The position numbers were made by a program, and so were the translations under genes. 64,000 nt of DNA from Argentina anserina (lineage: Eukaryota > Streptophyta > Magnoliopsida > Rosales > Rosaceae). Below, one piece after another: positions 32,901-47,671 of the stretch. Every line of letters starts with the position of its first letter. Positions within the stretch are counted from its first letter, which is position 1. The notes below the pieces were generated by a model that saw only the letters and a list, made by a program, of their open reading frames with translations, was not told where the DNA came from and ran no database searches. The stretch spans positions 15,389,001 through 15,453,000 of the forward strand of contig NC_065875.1 in assembly GCF_933775445.1 (NCBI RefSeq). Direction: 5' to 3'.

Positions 32901-35591
32901 GAGTGGAAACATCTATATATTGAATACATATATGGTTGCATTCTTAGTGAATGGTTCTTTATTCTGGTCTTATATATTAAAGGCCCAACATGTAGTTTAT
33001 CAAGAAAAATGCTACTTTCCTGCTTTTATACTTGATCTTTTATTACTGACAGTTTAGTTTCTGTGGTGCAGGTCTCCAATTTATTGCTCTCCAAAGTGAC
33101 ATCGATCTTACGTAAAGGAGAGGATGACATAACTCAACTTTATGCATTGAGGACGATTGAAAATATCTGTAGCCAAGCGGGGCACTGGGCAGCTCGTTTG
33201 AACAGCCAGGGCGTGATTAATAACTTGTGCTATATATATAGGGCTATTGGGAAACAGGAGAGCATGAGACTGACAGCAGGATCATGTTTGGTGCGCCTGG
33301 TTCGTTTCAATCCACTTAGCATTCAGCAAGTAATTGATATCCTTCCTTTAAAGGAAATAGCATCTGCAATTATCAAGGGCAGTCTGAGGGAGCAACAAAT
33401 CAGTTTAAACCTTTTGAACATGGCCATGCTTGGAAGTCACATGTTCACAAACTTTGGCAGGTACCTCCTGCCGCTGATGGAGGATAAGAATATTGTTCCA
33501 AGTCTAGTGTCTCTTATTGAGCAGGGAACTGAAGTTCTTAAAGGAAAAGCACTTGTTTTTGTTGCTCTTCTTTGTAAAAACAGCAGTTCCAAGAGTAGTA
33601 GGAGGTGGCTGCCGCATTTTTTTTGCAATGCCAGGTTATTGTCTATGGTGGACAGGCTGGCGAAAGAGAAAGATCAGTATGTGAGGCAGTGTTCAGATGC
33701 ATTTGTGTGTGTCGTGGCATCAGTTATACCTGGTCTATTGGAAACTATAACTGGTGACATTCAGCAATTGATGGGAAGGCGCCATGGACATCTGTCTCCC
33801 CTTAACAGTAGAGTTACTCCAAAGACCAACATCAATATGCTCCCTGTAGTTCTCCATCTTCTCCGAAGCTCGTCTTTTAAGCATAAGGTGGTGAGTGATC
33901 AGGTCTTGCAGCAGTTAGCAAGTCTAACAAAAATCGTGGAAACACCATTTCAGGTAGGTGACTGCAATTGAACCATTCTGTGTAGTTCATTTATAGTTTT
34001 TGGGTGAAATGATAATACTTATTTGGCTAATCCAAACTTTACTACTAATTAGACTTAAAAAAGTTTATAGCATCCACATCTTTAGTTGATCTTACTAGCC
34101 ACATGTCAATTATTGGAAGCTTGGGATGATATTTATCTTGTTTGATGCACACATTACCGTCACTTGGTAACTAATGTGTGGTTGTGATAAGTTGGTATAC
34201 TGCCTGTTCAAGTTACAATTTGAAACCCGCAATTATTTTTCTAGATATCTGCTAAATGAATCACTACTCAAGCATATAACTGCATTGTCTTAGAGTGAGC
34301 TCCTTGTTCTAGTTTAATTACTGCTTTACTTTTATTTTTGTCCTTATGGTAAAATTCGAACGTGTTTGGAGTGAAAAATTTAGTTATAGTTTATCATGAA
34401 AACTTGTGACAGGATTAGTGACGAGACATCGCAATATGCTGACATTGATACTGATAAATAATTACTGTTGATTTCCAGGGAAGAGATGAGTTTCAAATCA
34501 CTCTTCTTCGAATTCTTGAATCAGTTGCTGAGGAGTCAACTGTAATTCTTAAAAGTCCTGATATCTTTACCCGTGAGGTTCTTCCCAGTTTGGCTGCTCT
34601 GTATAAGGGCAATAAGGATGGTGATGCCAGGTTTCTGTGCTTGAAAATCTTGTTTGATGTGATGGTAATATTTCTCAATGAACAATCTGAAGATGAGCAA
34701 AGATGCAAAGAATTGCGGTCCATATCCAACAAATATTTTCTTCCTCTTTACCCTTCCTTGATCGAGGATGAAGATCCAATCCCCATGTACGCACAAAAGC
34801 TGCTAGTTATGCTGATTGATTATAATTACATTAAAATTGCAGACATTCTACATCTGAAGATAGTATCACAATGCTTTGAGTTTTTGTTGGGTGATCTCTC
34901 GAGTGCAAATGTAAACAACGTTATGCTATGCCTGGCTCTGACATCTGCTCCTGAAATGGAAACTAAGTTACTTTCTCAGCTGAGGGTAGTTAGGAAAGTA
35001 GGAAATCTTCTAGAGCTTGTATATGCAAAAGGAATGGAAGATTTTCTTGAACCAACACTTGGTCTATGTAGGGCTTTCCTCCTACGTTCAGTGAGTGGTA
35101 AAAAAGGGTTCACCTATTCATCAGAACCTGCTCTTTTGGGTGATGTGTCCTCTGAGCCAAGTGGTGGTGATCAGCAGCAAGGTATAAGAGATATTATGGA
35201 CTTTGGCAGCAATGTTGGTGTATTGCTAGAGTTAAGTAGGTCTCATGGAGGAACTGTGGCAGATGTAGCTTCAGAATGTATGATCTTGTTGCTTAAGGCA
35301 GCTCCAAGGGAAGGAACTGCAGGTTTACTAACTAATCTTCCAAAAGTTACTGCAATGCTCGAGTCTTGGCGTAGAGGCACATCTCATTTGTTTGTGCAGC
35401 GAGTGCTACATGCACTTGGTTATGCTTGCAGGCAGTATTTGTCACATGCAATGATATTGTCGATATCAATACCTGAGATTCCAAGAATTGAGGGCATAGT
35501 TTCTGAGCTTAAAGGTTCAGGTGTACCTGCTTTAGCCACTGCTGCTTTTCATGTGGCTGTGGAATTGCAACGGCTTCCTCGTTGTATGTGA
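29968..35591 (+). CDS. RUK: RUNKEL-type kinase-like microtubule-associated protein
   Basis: Plant cytokinesis protein that works with phragmoplast microtubules in cell-plate expansion. Exons: 29968-30015, 30104-30193, 30306-30358, 30455-30530, 30674-30735, 30840-30918, 31004-31063, 31209-32846, 33072-33953, 34479-35591. Total 4,101 nt, 1,366 residues, close to the Arabidopsis length. The start [15 protein letters not shown] matches the family. The kinase-like domain (about 1-260) has AIK with Lys33, YCDLKPSN at 119-126 instead of HRDLKxxN (Asp121), DFG at 139-141 and APE at 169-171. The glycine loop GRGKCS lacks its third Gly. A disordered middle follows (about 300-620). The C-terminal 750 residues are HEAT/armadillo-like ([35 protein letters not shown]). 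Neighbouring SYD is unrelated in function. Confidence 0.93.
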
Positions 35592-38843
<3,252 letters not shown>

Positions 38844-38858
38844 ATGTTCATCATTAGA

Positions 38859-39251
38859 ATGGCCTCTTTTTGGTTCCATATACTCCTCATTATGGCCTTC
38901 ATGGTCTCACCTCTCCTTTCCTTTACTTCAAAAGCATCTACTATCACAGCTTCACCTGCACTGTTCACTTCTCCTCATCCATCTTCTGTCCAAGGTTTGC
39001 CCCCAGATATAGTTCCACTTCTGCCATCTCCTGGCCCTGTGGTGCCTGACACTCCTACTGATAACAGCATACCCACCATTCCTTCCAATCCAAGCCCTCC
39101 GAATCCGGATGAGTCGATTTCACTCGGACCTTCTTCTGCATTTTCGCCTTTGCCGGTTTCCTCAGCTTCATCTACACACTTATTTTGGACTTTAAACATG
39201 GCCGCTCTTGCAGGTTCGGCAGCTTATATGGTGATACATGCAATTTCTTAA
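38859..39251 (+). CDS. Short classical arabinogalactan protein, AGP25/26-like
   Basis: A single-exon 130-residue precursor of a cell-surface proteoglycan backbone. The N-terminus MASFWFHILLIMAFMVSPLL is a signal peptide. The mature region is rich in Pro, Ser, Thr and Ala (PDIVPLLPSPGPVVPDTP, SNPSPPNPDES), and SP/TP/AP dipeptides are expected sites for hydroxylation and arabinogalactan addition. The C-terminus has a hydrophobic stretch (LNMAALAGSAAYMVIHAIS) after small residues, as for GPI-anchor attachment. I chose the ATG at 38859 because MASFWF is the usual family start; an in-frame ATG at 38844 would add five residues. The overall layout resembles Arabidopsis AGP25/26/27, but which one is unclear. 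Confidence 0.8.
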   Translation: MASFWFHILLIMAFMVSPLLSFTSKASTITASPALFTSPHPSSVQGLPPDIVPLLPSPGPVVPDTPTDNSIPTIPSNPSPPNPDESISLGPSSAFSPLPVSSASSTHLFWTLNMAALAGSAAYMVIHAIS

Positions 39252-40568
39252 GGTGTAAGTCTACAAGCTTTCACAATCATTGTTTGTACTTTGTAGTTAG
39301 TGCCTCTATAATGGGTTGGAGTGAACTTTCCCAATGTATGTATAGTACTAGGTGCTATTATAGATTGTAGAATTTGTAATTGATTTGGAGTATATTTGCT
39401 ACTTTCATTTGGTGGTCGTACTTCTTTAGCTATGGAACTTATTCATAACTTGATCTTATTTCCATGTCACATTAGAACAAGTCAACACCAAGAAGTAATA
39501 CACGAAAGGCCAAATGGTTTTCAATATCTACTGTAAATTGAGAAATGCTCCAACCAAGACCCAGTTCTGAGTGCCATACAAAAAGTTGTCGTTCATAGAA
39601 TTATTATACTTCATCAATCATCAGCCAGATTTGCATATTAGGTAGTTGATGACCAGCTTTTGATAGATTTCATCAAATAGTTGGCGAACCCTTTGTCTTC
39701 TACTAGAAGAGAAGAGAGTCGATTTGAACATTGAAGGTGGAATCTGTTTAAAGGTGCATGTGACACACCATGCAATGCAGTAAGTTAACCTACTAACCTG
39801 TCACAAGTTTCCAATCGAAGTATCAAACTAAAACAAAGAAAGAGCTGCCGTTTCTGACAAATCTCTTTCTGTTCTGTAATCTTTTAATATTAGTCAGGCA
39901 GATCATATAAGATTCGCAGATCCATAGTGATGGCTTGGACTTGACTATGAAGTATGAACGCACTCCATGCAGTCTGTCAGAGGCCAACTGTGTGAGTTCC
40001 AAATTGCAACAGAGATAAATCAGAATTGCAACTGCATCTGCATTCTTTTCACCATTCTCTTCTAGAATGAGAATGGGAAAGTATTCATCTTGTAAGGGCA
40101 GCGGCCAAGGCTGTGACCACGCCACATCGCCCTACACAGCGCAGCAGGATACATCTACGGGCGTAAGCCTGAGAACCAAACTACCAATTGGAAAGAAAAA
40201 TTTCAGAACATTGGAATGGCCTTTCGGAAAAACATAGATGTTTTGCCACAAGTTTCAAAATATGTATTTCCTGATAATCTTGAGCTTTGATAATGGATGG
40301 CTTTATTACAAACTGAATGCACCCCAGCTACAGCGCAAATATTCTCAAAGTTAATGCCCTAAATGTAACTATCTTCAGAACCAACCAAATAGAGAACATT
40401 AACAGAATGAGAGATCTTCAGATTAAGAACACTACAATATCCATAGATAGGGACAATTTAAGTACCAAAATGCTACATAACTCACAAAAAGAAGAAAAAC
40501 GAGAAAACGACAGAAATAACATAAAGAAGAAGGGTCCAGAGGCTGTTGATACTCTCGATAGACTATTA
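39252..40568. other. AGP and ACP 3' flanks
   Basis: The two genes converge here. No third gene was recognised; the minus-strand frame at 39823-40125 has no family motif. The last part includes the ACP 3' untranslated region. Confidence 0.5.
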
Positions 40569-42650
40569 TTAAGCTTTCTTCTCGACGAGCTTCTCAATCA
40601 GATCTGCGGCATCTTGAACAGTGGCTATGGTCTGAGCACTTTCTTCTTCAACGCTGATACCGAACTCCTCCTCAAGTCCCATCACAATCTCAACCTGTAT
40701 GATGATAATCACATTTGTAATTTATGAAGCTGATCAAGCAAAAGATTACAAATCAAGTTGCAATCATGTACCCTCTGAAATATGTAAAAGGATAGGCAAA
40801 GCTTGAAAGAAATTTCAGATGTAAACAAAGCCGGCACACTAGAGAGGAAGTCTCAGACGTTGAACAAAGTGGGTCCCTTAAAACAGTTAGTTATACACTT
40901 GCAAAACGTTTACTATATACTCTTCATGGTAAATGAATGGAAAATGCTTCCCCACCATTTTTTTTATCCCTTTTGAAAGAGAAAAGAAACTCTCATGATT
41001 AAAATTTGAGGCAAACATAGAATGCATGTACTTTAAAATTTTAGCAGGGTACAACTAAATAACAATCAAAGATTGTCCAATAATAGGTATGGTAGAAAAT
41101 AAGATTACCAAAAGTTAAGTAGGACTTACAGTGTCAAGAGAATCAGCTCCAAGTTCAGTGAACTTGGAGCCAGCGGTCACAGCTGTGTCATCAGGCAAAG
41201 CTAGCTGCTTCTTCACTATATCACAGACTTTGTTAAGAGTTTCGGGTTTGGCCTGCGCAGAACATTTACCAGCATTTTGGGATTAGTTCCTTCATCAGAG
41301 GACTTAGTTGTGTAATGCAAGATTATGCACTGCTATATAACTACAGTCAGTAGAATTTGTAACTTATAAGGATGCAGAAGTCCATATTTATTCTACAATG
41401 GTATAAGGGGTTTTCCAATGATCATGAATGCTAACCTAAAAAAATTCTTCATCCATAAAAAAAAATTCATGTTACATGGTAGGGGTTCACAGAGGATACT
41501 ATATGTCACTAGAGAACCTCTCTGAAACAACTTGTATAAACTGTAAACATAAAAATGCAGGAAATTGATGTTCTAAGTCTCTAATCAAAGTTTGCACTTG
41601 GAAAATGCTAACATCAGAAATATTCATCCTGACGCACAACATTCAGACTGGACACAATGGAGGCAAACAGAAAAAAACAGAAGAGCCACAGTGGTACAAC
41701 AATGAAAGAACTTACCGAACATGAAACTCGGAAGCGTCTTGAAGTGAGAGATGGGAAGCGCTTCCCGGTAATGGAAAAAGAAACCGATTTCAAACTAGAT
41801 TCCCTGGTGCTGCGAGCCTGTCAACATTGGACCACAAGAATTGAATGTCAAGTACTACAAAAGAAAAAAGGAGGAAATATATATATCAAACAAAACTAAA
41901 TCTCCACATCAATTACTGGACAACTTTTTTTACATTCTAAATGGCAGGAAAACACACTCGAAGCTTATAATTTATAGTCAAACAGTTTATTTAGTTATTC
42001 TGAGCTATTATTTAAAATCTACTGCTAACCTTTAATTAACTCAGATATCATTAGTAAAAGTAGCCCTATAAAATCCGAAAATGTAATCCAATTTACGATA
42101 TGACGCATCATTAATTTAAGTGGCATGCATCACGAAATCCCAAAATGATCTAACAATTGGAGCCCAAATTATTACATGTCAAGTTCCAATCAAATCAAGC
42201 ACACTCCAAGACCAAAATGGACCCAAAATGAAAATGGTCTTCATCAAATCTCTGGTCAATGCAGAGTGTAGAGTTCACAACTGTAACATGCAATGTTGTT
42301 CAGCTACCGAACTTGACATTACCAGATCACAACCGAATAAAAAAGCTCAACTCTTTTACACAAAACTCAAACTCAATCCACAAAAATATTCAAATCAATT
42401 CAAATGGGATCACAAAAATCTGCACAAATGAAAGTAGCCCAGAAACAAGAATCTACAAAAGATCAAAACTTTACACTGATTCAATCACCAACAACACCAA
42501 ATCCACTGCACCCAAACCGTAAAAACAAGTGAAAACAAATAAAAGCAAGAAAAGATTGAATCTTGACACAAGATAGAGGGAGTGTGGATTTACCAGGGTG
42601 GGTTTGAAGGAAGCAGAGAAGGCAGTAGAGATTTGAGAGAGAGAAGCCAT
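40569..42650 (-). CDS. Plastid acyl carrier protein
   Basis: The small protein that carries growing acyl chains on a phosphopantetheine arm during type II fatty acid synthesis in the plastid stroma. Exons in transcript order: 42650-42594, 41817-41716, 41252-41130, 40694-40569; 408 nt, 135 residues. The first two exons encode a Ser/Arg-rich transit peptide ([19 protein letters not shown], then FRVSC). The mature domain begins at about [15 protein letters not shown]. The attachment motif GADSLDT with its Ser is present, followed by [17 protein letters not shown] and a C-terminal EKLVEKKA. The four-exon layout with transit peptide in exons 1-2 is the usual plant form. An upstream in-frame ATG at 42686 is unlikely to be used because MAS starts are standard. 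Confidence 0.92.
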
Positions 42651-43666
42651 TGGATCTGAAAGAGAGGGGAGGGGCGGAGAACACAAAGAGTGTGTGTGGG
42701 GGTGAGTTGGGAAGAGAGTGAGAGAGCTTTCTTTTGGGAGAAAAAAGAGTCTTTAAACAGGGTTATATAAATGTGAGAGATGGTTTGTTGGGAGCTTGGG
42801 ATTTGCTGGGCCTTCAAAGTTGACAGCTTTGGTTATATCGAAAGTGGGGGGGACCTGTTTAAGCCCTAGCCCTGCCTTCTTCTATTTCCTCTTCTCTCGT
42901 CTTGTTGGTAAACTCTCTTTTGTTTGGAAGCAGCATTGGCTCACCCTCCCTACAAGTTTTCCTCTTTCTTCTTTCTAGTGTTCAACAAGTAGAATTCAAA
43001 GAAGTCAAAAATAGAGGTTATCTTGCCACGTTTAAGTTACCCTAATAAAAGTTACCCTAAAGTAGCCTAAAACAATGTCACATGAGATAAAACATTAAGT
43101 AACTAGCTAGTTTGACAATTACTGTGGGTTTAGAGCTGATAATTTCAACCAAAAGCCCTAATCTAGCAACCAGAACATTCGAAGACAAATCGATAATTAT
43201 TGGCAGAAACAACTCTATGCGGACAAGGTATCCCCTTACAATTTCAAACAACCAGAATATTCGAAGATGGATTGATAATCATTAGCAGAAACAACTCTAC
43301 AGACCAAATTGTAAAAGACAAATGAAACATTACTACTTTTGATCCCACTTCTGATTTTAGGGTTCTTGACATTGTTTTCAAGTTCGGAGACAAACAAGTA
43401 ACTCCACTTGTATGAAGAAAATGAATAAAATAGTCAGGAGCAACACTAAATAAGTTGCTAATAAACATAGCTACTCTTAGTGTTACAGAGTAGCTGTCAA
43501 ATCCTAGAGCTCGCGATCGTATTCAAAGTCATTCCTGAAATTTTCACCTCTTACAAGAAGATGATCTTCCATTTGGCGCCTGGAGCAGCTTTGGCTTCTT
43601 TTGAAGAAGCCAATGGAGAGGAGTGCCTAGCTTTCATCATTGAGGCAATTTCTTGCTAAAAATTAA
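42651..43666. other. ACP upstream region and intergenic DNA
   Basis: The first 150 bases contain GA/CT-rich leader sequence (AGAGAGTGAGAGAG at 42711-42726), probably the ACP 5' untranslated region and promoter. A two-copy tandem duplication of 82-bp period lies at 43168-43331, each copy containing AACCAGAA-ATTCGAAGA. No gene was recognised. Confidence 0.5.
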
Positions 43667-44471
43667 GGTCATTTCTAACTGAAAAGGCTAAAAAAGTCCA
43701 AAAATTAATTTTTAGCCATATAAAATTGAATTATTTATTGATGTAACATCAACCGTCTCTAATCCGTTATGACTAAAATTTTAGTCATAAATTATATTTT
43801 AAGATTTTGGATATGTTATTATATGTTATGTTTAAGGGTTATAATTTGTGTTAGATTCTTATTTCAATTTCTAGTAATTAACATTATTTGTATAATTAAG
43901 AAGTTATTTCTTACAATTTAAATTCTATATTTTAATTAAATTTAATGTATCCTATCACTTTCAAATTTTAGAGGATATTTCATTCAACCATACTTTGCGT
44001 GATAATATATATTTAACAAAATAAAAAAAACTGAAGCAATCACATTGTGAATTTATCTACCTCTTGTGTCGAATAACTTTAACGAATACAAAAATAAAAC
44101 GATAAATCAATCAAGTTATACATATATGAGACTATTTTCTTTAATCCATTCAAGTAGAGACCATTCCTAATTTTAATCATCAAAATTAAAAATATATTAA
44201 TTATCATCAAAATCAAAATTAATTATATTAATCATCAAAATTAAAATTAATTGTATTAATAAAAATATTAAAATTAATTGTAGTGATAAAATGTGGGGAC
44301 TTATTAAATAAATAAATGAGAATAAAAACTCACTTAAAGGACTAAAATACATTGTTAAACGTCATTTTAACTCTCACCTAATGTCTTTTAGCCCTTAACT
44401 TAAGGGGATTGGAGATGAAGAGTGCTAAATAAGAGCCTTTTATCTCTTAACTTGGTAAGTTAGAGATGGCC
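43667..44471. mobile_element. Tourist-like (PIF/Harbinger) MITE
   Basis: An 805-bp AT-rich element. The left end is GGTCATTTCTAACT and the right end reverse complemented is GGCCATCTCTAACT. It is flanked by TAA at 43664-43666 and TAA at 44472-44474. A 3-bp TWA duplication and GGCC/GGGC-ATCTC-type ends are characteristic of PIF/Harbinger-derived Tourist MITEs. The interior holds local repeats of ATTAATTATCATCAAAATTAAAA at about 44190-44290 and has no coding capacity. Confidence 0.78.
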
Positions 44472-44474
44472 TAA

Positions 44475-46400
44475 GGCATCCAAGCTTGCCGGTGTTGCTT
44501 CCATTTGCTCTTTTTCGAATGATCATATTTGACTATCGGATACACAATTGCACATCATCTCGAATTAGTTGGATGTCATTACATAACTAGATTTATAAAA
44601 TCACAATCAATCTCTTACAATCATAGGATTGATATCTCACTCACTTAGATTACATCATTTTTATCATTCTCCCAAGGCTACTTAGCAAACTATGATTTGG
44701 GGAGTTCCGACAACAATCATAGAAAACTCCAAACTCCAAAGTCCATGGCTTTATTCATGCCTTTCTTTAAATGAGAGAAGATGGGAGTATGAGTTCAAGA
44801 TGAGTACAAGCCTATATATGCATCATTCAACTGAATATTAGTCCTCTTAAGTTCGTTGCGTACAATTCTAAGCATTATGGAATTGAGTTAGGTAAACTAT
44901 AATGGTGTGTGTTAGCATTGGCTTTTGGTTTGCTTCTTAGGCATGATATCAGATGCCGACTTACTATGCAGCGGAATATGACCCGTGCATCGCCAAGGTT
45001 ACCTTAAACCAAGACCAGCTCAACATGCATCTATGATGCCAACTTTCTTTTCTTACTTGTGCACCTCCCGTGTCATTCTGATCTTTCTCACATCATTCCT
45101 TACTTGTGAGGTTCCACCAACAAAAGCTACTCACACATGAGGTCTTCCCATAACACTCGCCCAACCGATAGGCTTCCATGCCACCCCAACTAGTGCCTAT
45201 CCCTTACTGACCAGCGTGCACCTTGCATCTCATAGCAAGCGGCATGACAGTAGGCCAAAACCATGATAGTCCTCGCTCCCTTTTGTCTGCTTGTCCCTTG
45301 GAAGCTTGCGCACCTTACTCGCCTCGTGAGCATCCCTCATCATGCTCCTTTGGCATATAGGCATCCTTTGTCTACACCTCACCCATTGGGTATTCATATG
45401 GGTAACCTGGCCCCGAGGTGTTTACTTGTTGGGTGAGGCTTGCCTCCACGGCTCACCTCCTACATATCTTTTTGAAACGCATATGTCTTGCAAACGTACT
45501 CTTTCATAGACTACTTGCCTATATATGCCCACTATAGACTTACTTCCTTCTAGCACTGTGTTGCCCTTCCGTGGTTGTTGGCATCTTTTTCCTTTGGGTA
45601 CAGTCGAACCCCGAACTTTTTTCCGTGTCACTTTGCTCTGTGTCCATTGCGCTTTACGGGGTTCCGACACATCTTTCTTAAGGCCACAAGTTCGCCCATG
45701 TTGTTAGCATAAAGATCGCCCACTTATGAACCTCACCACCCGCATGGACCTGCAATATCAGCCTACCGGTTGATACTATCCATGAGACATCCTGACTCAT
45801 GGAAATGCATGCCGCCCCTCTATGGTGACATCCGCCCGGCACCTAAGTTTTCCACAGGTCCCCCATGATTGACTTGCTTAGTGCCCCTATAAGGCCAGTA
45901 CCAAGGGTGGTGGAGAGTCAGACACCAGGTACCCATCTATAGAACATATCAGATAAAATTATATTTTGCAGGGAGAAACATTAATTATCCGAGGAGATGC
46001 AACTTCTATAAGTAATTCATACGAGCTCCTAAAAATATACCGTCAAGTGCATTAGATTCTTTTCGACATCCCAGAAATTTGTCGTGTTACGACATTTCCC
46101 AAATTCCAAACCTCACTGCCTCGAACTATGAGTACCTCTTAATTATGATACTGCCACTCAACACCCCATCTGCTCACATGCTTGGCACTTAACACCCATT
46201 CTTGTGTACAACCCCAGGAAGTGTCATGATGACACAACCATTTGTGCAGACCTTGACACGTGGCATGGCATGGCCTGGCATCGCAACCAACCCTCTTTCC
46301 TAAACGCCGTCACTTTTAATGAAATTAAGCAATGCCTCAATTATATGAAGAAATATACACTCTCTACTTGTTAGGACCAGGCTAAACAAAACTTGTCTAC
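44475..46400. repeat. C-rich repeat-like region, possible decayed LTR
   Basis: From about 44940 to 45930 the plus strand is unusually C-rich for this window, with no sustained reading frame. The minus-strand frame at 45422-45670 looks like random basic sequence. On the minus strand TGTCGGAACCCCGTAAAGCG begins at 45669, resembling the TGT...-type start of an LTR, but no partner, target duplication or internal domain was found. It could be a degraded LTR retrotransposon fragment. Confidence 0.3.
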
Positions 46401-47471
46401 ATTTCTAGCGCTTGATTCCATGATGCTTGGCTTAAAGCTCATATAAATGTCGAGTCAATCAAACAAAAAAGAATTGCTCATTCTTTTCATCATAACCAAA
46501 ATTATGCTTGTTTTCGAGCTTTCCACTCTTTTCTTATGTGCATAATTTTCTAAAGAAAGCAAAGAAATCTTAAAAAAAACACAAAAACATAACTATATCA
46601 AAAGATCGAAACATCTAATACAACGAAAATTTCGGTTGTACATTAAAGAAACCCTAAATAAAGCAATGCACATGTTAATATACTTTGTATGCCTTTTTAG
46701 GTTGACCAACTAGATTTGCCAACCTAAGCACCATCCATTCTGATTTGCTTTCGCAATAATTTCTCAAAGCTTTCACAGTGATATATGTATCTTATAAATA
46801 TTATGTCAACGTTATGCTATCAGGCTCTTAACTACCAATGACCATAGCAAAAATTATGCCTTTACTTTTGTTATAGAGGAGGCAGAAACCTATCGAAAAA
46901 TCCTTAGCTTTCAAGGAAGCTCTTAACAGAAAGATGCAAGAACAGTAACTAAGTAGTTGCATTCCAATAACATTCATGACCTGTATTCTCTATATTTTAA
47001 TATCACAATAGATGCATAATGCATTTGCTTCAAGATTCAAGATCACATTCAATCATGTTTCCCTTCAAATAATTTTGACCTCCCCTATCTTTCCCTTTGC
47101 GAAAAGGATTTTCCTTCTTTTTTTTTTTCTTTTGAAAAGATAGAAGAAAAGGAAAGCAAGAAAAATCATTTCCATTTTTTGTTTTCTGACTTCTCTCCTT
47201 TTCACTTTCGGTGAGGTAAAAAGAGAGAGACCTTAGTGCATGTTGGACAGAGTTGAGTGGCAACCCACAACTGAGTTTAGCCAGCGTGTGAGCGTGTCTG
47301 GTTTGGTGGCTTCTCATCTCTTCCTCCTGATCTGGCTTTAAACTCAGAGAAGTGAGAGAGAGAAACCCCATTATACCAATAATCTCACTGTTCTCAATCT
47401 TGTGCATGTGGGCGTTGCTTGTTTGTTTGCTAAGAAAACAAATGAGAAACAAAGCCAGTACAACCGTTCAG

Positions 47472-47511
<40 letters not shown>

Positions 47512-47671
47512 CACAACAGGCAACCAACACCATTCTTTGCTTTCACTGCTCTTCTTCCCCTTTATAGCCCTTTACCTCACCAACACCTCCAACCATTCTC
47601 TCTCTCTCTCTCTCTCAGATTCTTGCATTTTCTCAAGAACTGGTGGTGGGTGCTTGTGAAGCTATAGCAGA
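46401..47671. promoter_or_regulatory. VAP27 upstream region and leader with GA and CT repeats
   Basis: No gene was recognised in 46401-47400. The probable 5' leader of the VAP gene has a (GA)n tract at 47475-47509 and a (CT)n tract at 47596-47617. GAGA-type repeats bind plant BBR/BPC factors when in DNA. In RNA the two tracts are mutually complementary and could form a stem. Confidence 0.5.

Noticed and set aside
45596..45615. TCGAACCCCG as a tRNA T-arm
   Set aside because: No cloverleaf stems pair around it on either strand.
47030..47452. 140-codon minus-strand frame before VAP27
   Set aside because: Low-complexity and runs into the VAP leader; no recognisable domain.
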